Shown here: positions 7,197-13,341 of the stretch, in pieces
How positions within the stretch are numbered: the first letter of the stretch is position 1
Layout of the letters: each line of letters opens with the position of its first letter
NCBI GenBank assembly: GCA_031550755.1
Contig: JAVBOJ010000138.1
Span: 1 to 15,673, forward strand
Reading direction: 5' to 3'
From: JAVBOJ01 sp031550755
GTDB taxonomy: Bacteria; Bacillota; Clostridia; Oscillospirales; UBA929
DNA length: 15,673 nt
Translations under genes and position numbers: made by a program
Notes under the pieces: model-generated
Told to the model about the DNA's origin: nothing
Databases searched by the model: none
The model's input: the letters and a program-made list of their open reading frames with translations, nothing else

Positions 7197-7829
7197 CTAT
7201 GTATAGATTTGCGCGGCGATCCAAGAGATGACGCCCGGCGCCGCAAAGGCTTCGTACAGCGCGCAAAGGGCGAGTACGGCGGCTGTCGCGCCGAAGCGGC
7301 TCCAATAGGGCAGCCCGAACAGCGGTTTGTCCGACTTGGCCTTGCCGGCCGAGAGCGCCCACAGCCGCGCGGCGGTTCCGAACGACTGAAACGACAGAAA
7401 AAACAGGCACGGCAGCGACAACAGCGCCTGAATGCCCAGCGCGCCCAGCGCGAGAAAAAGGCCCTGCCCGCCATAGGCGTAGACAAACGCCGTCAAGGCG
7501 AAGGATAGAAAAAAACCGCGAGCGGCGATGACCAGAGGGACCAAAAAGACGCCCAGCGCCGTAAATCCGGCCAAAAAAACCACAATATGGTACTGAAAGG
7601 CGTTTAAAAAAGCGCGTCCCAAACGGGCCGCCGCAGAAGGGCCTGATTTCATCAACGCGAGATAGCCGTCCAAAAAGGAAAACAATGTGCCCCGGGCGTC
7701 TCCCCGGATGCCGGCGGCCGTGATCGTACCGGCCACCGCGCCGCACAAAAACAGCGCGGCCAGAATCACAAGTCCCGGCAGACGGGACTCCGAACCCAAA
7801 CGGACTATCCTTTTCAAAGAAAGCACCAT
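7197..7829 (-). CDS. spoIIM: Stage II sporulation protein M
   Basis: The 210-residue protein has five or more membrane segments (about 18-42, 82-105, 107-127, 130-152, 182-200), a SpoIIM/DUF95 pattern. SpoIIM is the membrane scaffold of the SpoIID-SpoIIM-SpoIIP machine that remodels peptidoglycan while the mother cell engulfs the forespore. Supporting features are the FQYHIVVFLAGFTALGVFLVPL stretch (split over residues 78-99), the Gly/Ala-rich helices, and the xerD neighbour, an arrangement shared with Bacillus. ATG 7829 was chosen because AGGGGAG lies just upstream; an in-frame TTG at 7844 would use none. Start codon and ribosome-binding site lie in the 3' arm of a perfect 10-bp inverted repeat, so translation may depend on ribosomes finishing proC 46 nt upstream. 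Confidence 0.82.
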   Translation of the reverse strand: MVLSLKRIVRLGSESRLPGLVILAALFLCGAVAGTITAAGIRGDARGTLFSFLDGYLALMKSGPSAAARLGRAFLNAFQYHIVVFLAGFTALGVFLVPLVIAARGFFLSFALTAFVYAYGGQGLFLALGALGIQALLSLPCLFFLSFQSFGTAARLWALSAGKAKSDKPLFGLPYWSRFGATAAVLALCALYEAFAAPGVISWIAAQIYT

Positions 7830-7859
7830 CCTCTCCCCTACCAACGTATGAGAGGATGG
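7826..7859 (-). promoter_or_regulatory. Hairpin covering the spoIIM ribosome-binding site and start codon
   Basis: In the leftward mRNA CCATCCTCTC (7859-7850) pairs without mismatch with GAGAGGATGG (7835-7826) across a 14-nt loop. The 3' arm includes GAGAGG and the ATG of spoIIM (7829-7827). No T-run follows, so it is not an ordinary terminator. The 5' arm starts 16 nt after the proC stop, close enough to be disturbed by a terminating ribosome. A regulatory role is an inference. Confidence 0.5.
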
Positions 7860-7875
7860 GACAAACTATGCCTGT

Positions 7876-8670
7876 CTACCGCCCCAATTCATAGGCGCGC
7901 TTGGTACAGGCGAGCATGGCTTTTTGAATCATATCCTCAAAGCCGCCGGCGTCGAAGACATCCAGCGCGGCGCGGGTGGTGCCACCGGGCGAGGCAACCT
8001 GCGCGGTGAGCTCGGCGGGCGATTTCCCGGTCTGCTTGAGCATGGCGGCCGCGCCTTCCATCGACTGCACCGCCAGCCGCAGCGAGAGCGCCGGATCCAG
8101 TCCCTGTGCTTGCGCGGCCTCGACCATGGCGCCGATAAACCGGAAAAAATAGGCCGGGCTGGAGCCGGACACGCCGATGATCTCGGCCATGAGGTTTTCG
8201 GGGAGAAAGGCCGTCTCGCCCGCGCCGCCGAATATGGCCACGGCGGCCTGCCGGAGTTCTTCGGGCACAGGCGTATCGGCAATGACGGTTGCGCCCATCG
8301 ACACCATCATCGGCGTGTTGGGCATGACGCGCAGCACCTGCGCACCGGACAGACGTTCCCCGATAAACCCGGTCGAGATACCGGCGGCGATGGAGAGAAA
8401 GCAGCGTCCGGACGAGACGGGCGCGATGCCGCGCAGAACATTGTCCATGATCTGCGGCTTGACCGCCAGCACCACCAGCGGGCAAGTCTCCACCGTCTCG
8501 CGGTTGGAGGCGGACCGCATCCCCTGCGCCAAAAACGGCGCGAGACGCACCTCGTCGGGATCGGACAGGGTGATGTCCTCCGGCTTCCACAGCTGGTTTT
8601 GCAGGATGGCGGCGATGATGGCCGAGGCCATGTTGCCGGCGCCGATAAACCCGATACGGGACAGCTCCAC
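7876..8670 (-). CDS. proC: Pyrroline-5-carboxylate reductase
   Basis: ProC reduces pyrroline-5-carboxylate to proline with NAD(P)H, the last step of proline synthesis, in the cytoplasm. The 264-residue protein has the usual length. The Rossmann-fold nucleotide site is at the N-terminus (GFIGAGNMA, 7-15), followed by the conserved VLAVKPQ (67-73), MPNTP (116-120), SGSSPAYFF (168-176) and the family signature near ASPGGTT (226-232). All key motifs are intact. The start is GTG 8670, with AGGAGAGG upstream; no better ATG exists. It has its own sigma-A type promoter about 55 nt upstream and is the first gene of a possible unit leading into spoIIM and xerD. Confidence 0.95.
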   Translation of the reverse strand: MELSRIGFIGAGNMASAIIAAILQNQLWKPEDITLSDPDEVRLAPFLAQGMRSASNRETVETCPLVVLAVKPQIMDNVLRGIAPVSSGRCFLSIAAGISTGFIGERLSGAQVLRVMPNTPMMVSMGATVIADTPVPEELRQAAVAIFGGAGETAFLPENLMAEIIGVSGSSPAYFFRFIGAMVEAAQAQGLDPALSLRLAVQSMEGAAAMLKQTGKSPAELTAQVASPGGTTRAALDVFDAGGFEDMIQKAMLACTKRAYELGR

Positions 8671-8701
8671 GCGCGCCTCTCCTCTCCAAATCCGAAATTG
8701 C

Positions 8702-8822
8702 TTAACATAATTTAGCTCAATAACACTATACGGTAAAAACGCTCAAATGGCAAGAAACAAAAGAAGAAGTCCTTCACTTTGTTAATTATGACCAAATCTT
8801 ATGTTAACAATATTATGTTGAC
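8702..8822. repeat. TTATGTTAA repeats flanking the proC promoter, possible operator
   Basis: On the plus strand TTATGTTAAC (8799-8808) and TTATGTTGAC (8813-8822) are direct repeats 14 nt apart. The exact reverse complement, TTAACATAA, lies at 8702-8710, just downstream of the expected proC transcription start, and a degenerate GTTAATTATG occurs at 8781-8790. Sites on both sides of a promoter could bind a repressor that loops the DNA, but no regulator is known from this sequence. Chance similarity in A/T-rich DNA is possible. Confidence 0.35.
8725..8753 (-). promoter_or_regulatory. Sigma-A type promoter of proC
   Basis: On the minus strand TTGCCA (8753-8748, five of six matches to consensus) is followed after 17 nt by TATAGT (8730-8725, five of six). 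Transcription should start near 8718, giving a leader of about 48 nt to the GTG at 8670. Sequence around it is A/T-rich, unlike the coding regions. Confidence 0.75.
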
Positions 8823-8834
8823 TTGTGAACCGAC

Positions 8835-8859
8835 GAAAAAACCGCGCCCGAAGGCGCGG
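8835..8859 (-). terminator. Intrinsic terminator after scfB
   Basis: On the minus strand CCGCGCC (8859-8853) pairs with GGCGCGG (8848-8842) around a stable TTCG tetraloop and is followed by TTTTTT (8841-8836). This is a textbook rho-independent terminator. It ends the scfB transcript about 105 nt after the stop. The sequence between the stop and the hairpin (8860-8963) has no convincing gene; a 46-codon frame from ATG 8953 has no ribosome-binding site and runs through the terminator. Confidence 0.93.
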
Positions 8860-8963
8860 CCCTAAAACGCAAGATGTGGTGCGGAGCACTCCCCTGCTTG
8901 TCCATATCTGCCCGGCGGCCCGTCAGCCCCCGAAACGGGTCTGTGGGCGGCATAATGTTTTTG

Positions 8964-10292
8964 TCAATCGGCGCTCTGTTTTTGCAGCTTTCGAATGGAC
9001 AGCAAAATCGCCTGCTCCAAGCGCTTCTTTGTCAGCGCGCAGCCGAGGGCGTACGGCGTATCGGCCGACCCTGTCGCGCTCTTGTTGGACGCGGCGCAGC
9101 CGCCGCTGCAAAAATACTTGGCCCAGCAGTCCCGGCAACCTTCCGGCAGCCCCGGCCCGCGCAGCTCCCGGAAGGTGATTCCCTCCTCCAGGCTGCCCAT
9201 GCGGTACTCGGCCTGACCCACAAACTGGTGGCAGGGAAAAAACTCCCCGTCGGGCGTCACGGCGGCGTATTCCTTGCCCGCGCCGCAACCTTTGAGCCGC
9301 TTGTAGACGCACGGCCCGCCGGACAAATCGACCTGATAGTGGAAAAACGAGACTTCCTCGCGGCGAAGCAGCGACTCGGTCAGCCGCTCATAGGCGGCCT
9401 CCATGACCGGAAGCAGCGCCTCGGTCAACGCCAGCGGATGCCCCTCGGCCAGCACGACCGGCTCCATGGACAGCTGGGTGAAGCCCAGCTCGTCACACAG
9501 ATGCAGCACATCGTCCACAAAATCGGGGTTTTTGGCCGTGAAGGTGCCGCGCACAAAATAGTCGCCCTCGCGGTGCGCCACCAGCTTTTGAAACAGCGGC
9601 GCGATCTCCCGGTAGCTCCCCTGCCCGCCGGTCGTTTTGCGCAGGGCGTCATGGGTTTCCGCCAGGCCGTCCAGCGACAGCACCACATTGTCCATGGTTG
9701 CGTTTAAATAGTCGATGGTCTCGTCGTCCAGCGCCAGCCCGTTTGTGGTCAGCGTAAAACGGAAGTGCTTGCCCCACTCGGCCTCATGCGCGCGGGCATA
9801 GTCCACGGCGGCGCGCACGGCCGGCATGGCCAGCAGCGGCTCTCCGCCAAAGAAATCCACCTCCAGATTGCGCCGCGCGCCCGAATGGGCGGCGAGAAAC
9901 CGGATTGCCCGCACCGCCGTCTCCGGCTCCATGAGGCTGCGCCCGCCTCCGAAATGGCCGGTGCCGGCAAAGCAATAGCCGCAGCGCAGGTTGCAATCGT
10001 GCGCGACATGCAGGCAGAGCGCCTTGAGCACCGGCTCCTGCGGCGGGGGCGGCGCGTCCTCCTCGGAAAACAACAGCCCTTCGGCGTACAGCTCATGGAG
10101 CTCCGCCCAAATCTCCCGCACGGTGTCCGGGTCGGCGGAGAGCTGTGTCAAAATCGCCGGCGGGCAGTCCTTTGACACCGGCGGGGTCATGTGCGCCAGC
10201 ACCTCGGCGGCGGGCGCGTCGAGCAGATGAATGGCGCCGGAATTCACATCCAGCGCCACATGCAGTCCAAAACCAGAGATCGTATGTACCAT
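8964..10292 (-). CDS. scfB: SCIFF peptide maturase, radical SAM/SPASM enzyme
   Basis: ScfB installs thioether cross-links between Cys residues and other residues in the SCIFF precursor, making a ranthipeptide. The 442-residue protein begins with a PqqD-like peptide-recognition domain (about 1-80) holding LDVNSGAIHLLD. The radical SAM core carries the 4Fe-4S motif C100-x3-C104-x2-C107 (CNLRCGYC), the family sequence GHFGGGRSLM, and the SAM-binding GGEP (149-152). The C-terminal SPASM-type region supplies auxiliary-cluster cysteines C328, C336, C354, C386, C389, C395, C399 and C418. CLHVAHDCNLRCGYCFAGTG and NLEVDFFGGEPL are very close to known SCIFF maturases. ATG 10292 has AAGGAG upstream and lies 10 nt after the stop of the SLH-CAP gene. 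Its substrate gene scfA is 1.5 kb upstream instead of adjacent. The terminator at 8835-8859 follows. Confidence 0.93.
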   Translation of the reverse strand: MVHTISGFGLHVALDVNSGAIHLLDAPAAEVLAHMTPPVSKDCPPAILTQLSADPDTVREIWAELHELYAEGLLFSEEDAPPPPQEPVLKALCLHVAHDCNLRCGYCFAGTGHFGGGRSLMEPETAVRAIRFLAAHSGARRNLEVDFFGGEPLLAMPAVRAAVDYARAHEAEWGKHFRFTLTTNGLALDDETIDYLNATMDNVVLSLDGLAETHDALRKTTGGQGSYREIAPLFQKLVAHREGDYFVRGTFTAKNPDFVDDVLHLCDELGFTQLSMEPVVLAEGHPLALTEALLPVMEAAYERLTESLLRREEVSFFHYQVDLSGGPCVYKRLKGCGAGKEYAAVTPDGEFFPCHQFVGQAEYRMGSLEEGITFRELRGPGLPEGCRDCWAKYFCSGGCAASNKSATGSADTPYALGCALTKKRLEQAILLSIRKLQKQSAD

Positions 10293-10302
10293 AAAAACTC
10301 CT

Positions 10303-11700
10303 TCAGCGTACGGAATAAAAATCCTGTGTAAAATATATCACGCGGTCATTGGCGGCCGCGCCGCAGCCGACATAGCTGTAATTCCCGACAAGGGCGACGT
10401 AATGATCGGCCGAGTTGAGCCACAGCGCGTAAGCGTTCAACCCGTCCCACACGCCGACGGCGCAATTTTCAGCGGTGCGGTTCCAGATGGTCACGCCCTG
10501 ACGCTCCAAGCGGGTACTGTGCTTGGAGCCGTCGGAGCCGGTGTGGGTGAGATCATCGTTGCGGGCCTGATCCTGGCTGTGCAGCTGCGCGGCGGCGGCG
10601 GCCTGGTTCGACCAGGCAAGCGGCGCCAGCCCGCGCTTGACCCGCATGGCGTTGGTGGCGTAAAAGCATTCCTTGGCGTAATCGATGGCGTACTTCGCGC
10701 GCTCGGCAACCGTCACATCCATGGCCTTCCGGTAAGCGTCCCCGTAAATCAGGACGCTGTCCACAATCTCCCGTCCGGACACCGACACACAGTCCTTCTC
10801 CACCAGCCGCCCGTACACCGTGAGCGCTTCGGAATAGGCCGCGCCACAGGTAACTCCGGGCACTTCAAACCCGGCGGCGTTTGTATAAATGGCGGCGGAA
10901 ATGCCGTCAATAAACCCGACCATGAGAAAATCCCGGTAATCGGCGGCAAAAACCTGCCAACTAAACCCGCCCTGCCGCGAAAGAATCTCGGTGGGCGTGC
11001 CCAGCGCGGCCTGCACCTGTGCGGCGGTCATGGTCAGCCAGACACTTTTGCCGCGCACCGTGACCGAGGTGTCCCGCTTGGTCTGGGCGATGCTTCTCTG
11101 CGCGTAATCCAGCATCCGCACCATGGTAACCATGGCCTGCTGGCGGGTGAAGCCGCCGGCGCCGTCGAAAATATTCTGCGAGGTGCCCTTCATGACGCCG
11201 ACCTCGGGCGCGGTGACAAAATGCACGCTCTCCACCGCCCAATCGGGCATCTTGTAGGCATCTATAAAATACGAGACGCCGACGCTTGTCCGATACACAC
11301 GCAGCACGCGGGCGGCATTGGTCAGCATGACGGCGGCCTCCTGCCGGGTGACGGCGTTCCGGGGCGAAAATTTCCCGCCTCCGGTGCCGCCGACAATCCC
11401 CAGCCGGTACGCCTCGGTCACATAGGAGCTTTGGGTGTCGGAAAACGCCGGCGCGGCGTTTTGGGCGGGCGCGGTTCCGGTGAGGATGCCGAGCATGCGC
11501 ACCACCAGCACGCAAAACTCCTCACGAGTGATGTCCTTGGCGTATCCCTTCTGCAAGTCGGGCGGGACGATCCCGAGCGACACCGCGCGTGAAACATCGG
11601 CGGCGGCCCACGCCGCGGGCGCGTCGGCGGCCAGCGCCGCCGGAACAAGCGAAAGCACCAGCGTCAGGCACAGCAAGGCCGCCGGCAGTCTTCTTCTCAT
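10303..11700 (-). CDS. Secreted protein with S-layer homology and CAP domains
   Basis: The product has 465 residues from ATG 11700, which has GAAGGTG upstream; a GTG nine bases earlier would lie in that site. Residues 1-25 are a signal peptide (MRRR, hydrophobic core, cleavage after ALA). Three S-layer homology units follow (about 28-75, 86-140, 145-205), recognisable by FSDTQSSYVTEAYRLGIVGG, FSPRNAVTRQEAA and FTRQQAM; these bind pyruvylated wall polymers. Residues 215-330 resemble the CAP-associated domain (TAAQVQAALGTP at 225-236). A CAP/SCP domain (about 343-465) ends it, with H374 in LHSQDQA, E411 in TAENCAVG and H433 in NSADHYVALVGNYSYVGCG. CAP proteins are extracellular, with diverse and mostly unknown activities. 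The gene lies between scfA and scfB, co-directional, 10 nt before scfB. Confidence 0.9.
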   Translation of the reverse strand: MRRRLPAALLCLTLVLSLVPAALAADAPAAWAAADVSRAVSLGIVPPDLQKGYAKDITREEFCVLVVRMLGILTGTAPAQNAAPAFSDTQSSYVTEAYRLGIVGGTGGGKFSPRNAVTRQEAAVMLTNAARVLRVYRTSVGVSYFIDAYKMPDWAVESVHFVTAPEVGVMKGTSQNIFDGAGGFTRQQAMVTMVRMLDYAQRSIAQTKRDTSVTVRGKSVWLTMTAAQVQAALGTPTEILSRQGGFSWQVFAADYRDFLMVGFIDGISAAIYTNAAGFEVPGVTCGAAYSEALTVYGRLVEKDCVSVSGREIVDSVLIYGDAYRKAMDVTVAERAKYAIDYAKECFYATNAMRVKRGLAPLAWSNQAAAAAQLHSQDQARNDDLTHTGSDGSKHSTRLERQGVTIWNRTAENCAVGVWDGLNAYALWLNSADHYVALVGNYSYVGCGAAANDRVIYFTQDFYSVR

Positions 11701-11727
11701 ATCGGGCACCTTCTTTATCCGTCTATT

Positions 11728-11757
11728 TCTATAGTGTGCTAAAAAAAGCGGACAGAA
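11728..11757 (-). promoter_or_regulatory. Possible promoter for the SLH-CAP gene and scfB
   Basis: After the terminator on the minus strand, TATAGA (11733-11728) could act as a -10 box, with a poor -35 candidate TTCTGT (11757-11752) 18 nt upstream and inside the terminator stem. A promoter is needed here if the terminator works, since the next two genes would otherwise not be transcribed. The match is weak. Confidence 0.3.
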
Positions 11758-11803
11758 AACCTTCTCTGCGAAAAAAACCGCAGAGACCGGTCTCCTATCC
11801 GCT
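11741..11803 (-). terminator. Long nested terminator after scfA
   Basis: In the leftward transcript AGCGGATAGGAGACC (11803-11789) pairs over 15 positions, three of them G-U, with GGTTTTCTGTCCGCT (11761-11747). Inside it TCTCTGCG (11786-11779) pairs with CGCAGAGA (11770-11763) around an 8-nt T-rich loop. Only a GG and one A are unpaired between the two stems. A run of T (11746-11741) follows. It begins 19 nt after the scfA stop and should separate the yajC-TIGR04086-scfA transcript from the SLH-CAP and scfB genes. Confidence 0.85.
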
Positions 11804-11822
11804 CCGTCTGTTGAAAAAACGC

Positions 11823-12002
11823 CTAGGCATGTTTGGGCTCGCGCTTGGCGATGCGTCCGTTTGTGCGCTCACAATGCTGGTTAGCGACGGTGCAGGACGT
11901 TTTGCAGGCCGACTGGCAGGAGGTCTGGCATTCGCCGCAGCCGCCGGTCTTGGCGCTCTGCTTGAGGGTGGGGCCGTTGACGGTTTTGATGTGTTTTTGC
12001 AT
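11823..12002 (-). CDS. scfA: SCIFF ranthipeptide precursor
   Basis: This short gene encodes 59 residues. It starts MQKHIKTVNGPTLKQSAKTG and then has the six-cysteine core: C22, C25, C29, C33, C37 and C44, within GGCGECQTSCQ, SACKTSC and NQHCER. This is an almost exact match to the SCIFF family (six cysteines in forty-five residues), a peptide nearly universal in clostridia whose Cys residues are cross-linked by ScfB; its biological role is unsettled. ATG 12002 has GGAGG 8 nt upstream. Most family members end soon after the last Cys; here a basic tail of about 13 residues (TNGRIAKREPKHA) follows C-E-R. It lies 18 nt after the TIGR04086 gene, the usual neighbour, but the maturase is not next. 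Confidence 0.95.
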   Translation of the reverse strand: MQKHIKTVNGPTLKQSAKTGGCGECQTSCQSACKTSCTVANQHCERTNGRIAKREPKHA

Positions 12003-12020
12003 CTTTGGTTCCTCCGTGCA

Positions 12021-12422
12021 TTATTTATGGATGTGCCGTTTTTTGCGGCGCGAGGCGCCGAGCAGACCGCCCAGCGTACCGCCGAGCAGGGAACAGAGCA
12101 GGATGGGTAGCGGGTTTTGCATCGGCGCCAGCCGGAACAGAAACACAATGCCGAGCAGAAAAAGAACGGCAAAAAAGATCAGCCCGGTCATAAAGCCGGT
12201 CACCAGCGCCCGCGCGCCCATGCGGCGCGCCATGGAAAATCCGCTGAGCAGCGCACCGGCCGCGCCGGCCGCCCACGAGCCGCCGGAGATGAGGTTTTGC
12301 GACAGACCGCCGCCGGAGATGGCCATGGCCAGCACCAGCAGAAGCACCACGCTCAAAACAAGACCCATGACAAGGGATTTCGCGCCGTCCAGCGCCAGCC
12401 TTTTCCCGCGTTCCTCTTTCAT
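12021..12422 (-). CDS. TIGR04086 family membrane protein
   Basis: The 133-residue protein has four membrane segments (about 15-36, 41-62, 71-94, 100-122), short Gly-rich loops (ISGGG, LLGGTLGGLLG) and basic ends (MKEERGKR and SRRKKRHIHK). It matches the small TIGR04086 family, which in clostridia typically lies between yajC and the SCIFF gene, exactly as here. No function is established; the constant location suggests a link to the Sec translocon or to SCIFF export. ATG 12422 has GGAGG 7 nt upstream. The 88 nt between it and yajC hold no gene and only small weak hairpins. Confidence 0.8.
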   Translation of the reverse strand: MKEERGKRLALDGAKSLVMGLVLSVVLLLVLAMAISGGGLSQNLISGGSWAAGAAGALLSGFSMARRMGARALVTGFMTGLIFFAVLFLLGIVFLFRLAPMQNPLPILLCSLLGGTLGGLLGASRRKKRHIHK

Positions 12423-12510
12423 ACGCGCACCTCCACGATGTGGTCTCCTCGCGGCCCGAGTTCGTCCGCAAGGGGGGATGTCTCATCCTATGCGCGCGCG
12501 GGACAAAGTA

Positions 12511-12843
12511 TTACTCCGAGATCTGGCTTCCCTTGGAGGAGATGGCCCAGCGCATGATGGTGAGCTTGTTGCGATCGGAACCGGTTTCGATGGTCAGGGT
12601 ATCGTCCTTGATGGAGATGACCCGGCCGGCAATGCCGCCGATGGTGGTGATTTCATCGCCCACGATGAGCTCCTTGAGCATGGCGGCTTTTTGTTTTTTG
12701 CGCTTGCTTTCGGGGCGGATCAGCATGAAGTAAAACACCAGAATCAGGGGCACAAAGATCAACAGCTGGCTCAGCATGGCCCAGGTGCCGTCGCCGCCTG
12801 TGGCGGCAGGATCGACTGTGTTTTCAAGAAAAAAGGATAACAT
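12511..12843 (-). CDS. yajC: Preprotein translocase subunit YajC
   Basis: YajC is a small membrane protein associated with SecDF and the Sec translocon. The 110-residue product has one membrane helix (about 22-41, MLSQLLIFVPLILVFYFMLI) followed directly by the family motif RPESKRKKQKA, then the soluble part with ELIVGDEITTIGGIAGRV and ISIKDDTLTIETG, all diagnostic. ATG 12843 was chosen because a perfect AGGAGG lies 6 nt upstream. It is the first gene of the yajC-TIGR04086-scfA unit and has its own promoter. secD and secF, often close by in clostridia, are absent from the window. Confidence 0.95.
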   Translation of the reverse strand: MLSFFLENTVDPAATGGDGTWAMLSQLLIFVPLILVFYFMLIRPESKRKKQKAAMLKELIVGDEITTIGGIAGRVISIKDDTLTIETGSDRNKLTIMRWAISSKGSQISE

Positions 12844-12872
12844 GGGAAACCTCCTGCAAACAATATGTTCCA

Positions 12873-12901
12873 ATTATAATAGGACAAGGGACAGAATGCA
12901 A
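12873..12901 (-). promoter_or_regulatory. Promoter of the yajC-TIGR04086-scfA unit
   Basis: On the minus strand a perfect TATAAT (12878-12873) lies 17 nt after TTGCAT (12901-12896), a moderate -35 box. The start point would be near 12866, about 23 nt before the ATG of yajC. It separates this unit from the upstream tgt block. Confidence 0.65.
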
Positions 12902-12908
12902 GGATAAT

Positions 12909-13340
12909 TTATGAAAACGGCCAACTGACGCCGTAACGCCCCAACAGCCGGCGCAGCTCCCAGCTTTTCTCCGTGTTGAGGAAGAGAAAAAAGTCGGCTC
13001 CGTTATTCTCGATCCGAAGGACGCCGCAGAAGTCACCCGCGGGATATACGGTCAGGCGCTCCTCCCCCGCCGCAAACACCACCGACAGGCTGTGGCTCGG
13101 GCAGCTCGCCCGGGACAGATGCGCCGCGCCGTAGCAGAGCGTCTTGAGGCGGGTCATGTCGTCCTCTTCCACATGGATACTGCCCTCCCTCGTCTCGATG
13201 GTCACCCGGTCGGCAAAAAAGCCGTCCACCTGAAACGTGGGATCGATGACCGGCCAAAGCGCCGCAAACAGCGCACCCGACAAAACAAAGACGGCCAAGG
13301 TCAAGGCAATGAGCTTTTTGCGCAAAATCGCGTCTTCCAT
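12909..13340 (-). CDS. Unrecognised membrane-anchored protein downstream of tgt
   Basis: No family was recognised. The 143-residue product has basic residues (RKK) before one hydrophobic segment at about 10-31, with no clear cleavage site, so the rest is probably an extracytoplasmic domain held by an N-terminal anchor. That domain alternates hydrophobic and polar residues (VTIETREGSIHVEEDDM, LSVVFAAGEERLTVYP, GVLRIENN), suggesting a beta-rich fold, and has three Cys (about residues 69, 80 and 104). ATG 13340 has GGAGAG upstream and follows the tgt stop by one base, so the two are coupled in translation. A GTG at 13355 is possible but would overlap tgt and lacks a site. Confidence 0.75.
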   Translation of the reverse strand: MEDAILRKKLIALTLAVFVLSGALFAALWPVIDPTFQVDGFFADRVTIETREGSIHVEEDDMTRLKTLCYGAAHLSRASCPSHSLSVVFAAGEERLTVYPAGDFCGVLRIENNGADFFLFLNTEKSWELRRLLGRYGVSWPFS

Positions 13341-13341
13341 A

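Noticed and set aside
8813..8953. A 46-codon minus-strand frame between scfB and the proC promoter
   Set aside because: No ribosome-binding site precedes ATG 8953 and the frame reads through the scfB terminator hairpin.
10231..11592. A 453-codon plus-strand frame
   Set aside because: It is antisense to the SLH-CAP gene, which has a signal peptide, domain motifs and a ribosome-binding site; the plus frame has none.
11833..12840. A 335-codon plus-strand frame
   Set aside because: It runs opposite scfA, the TIGR04086 gene and yajC, all of which are recognised on the minus strand.
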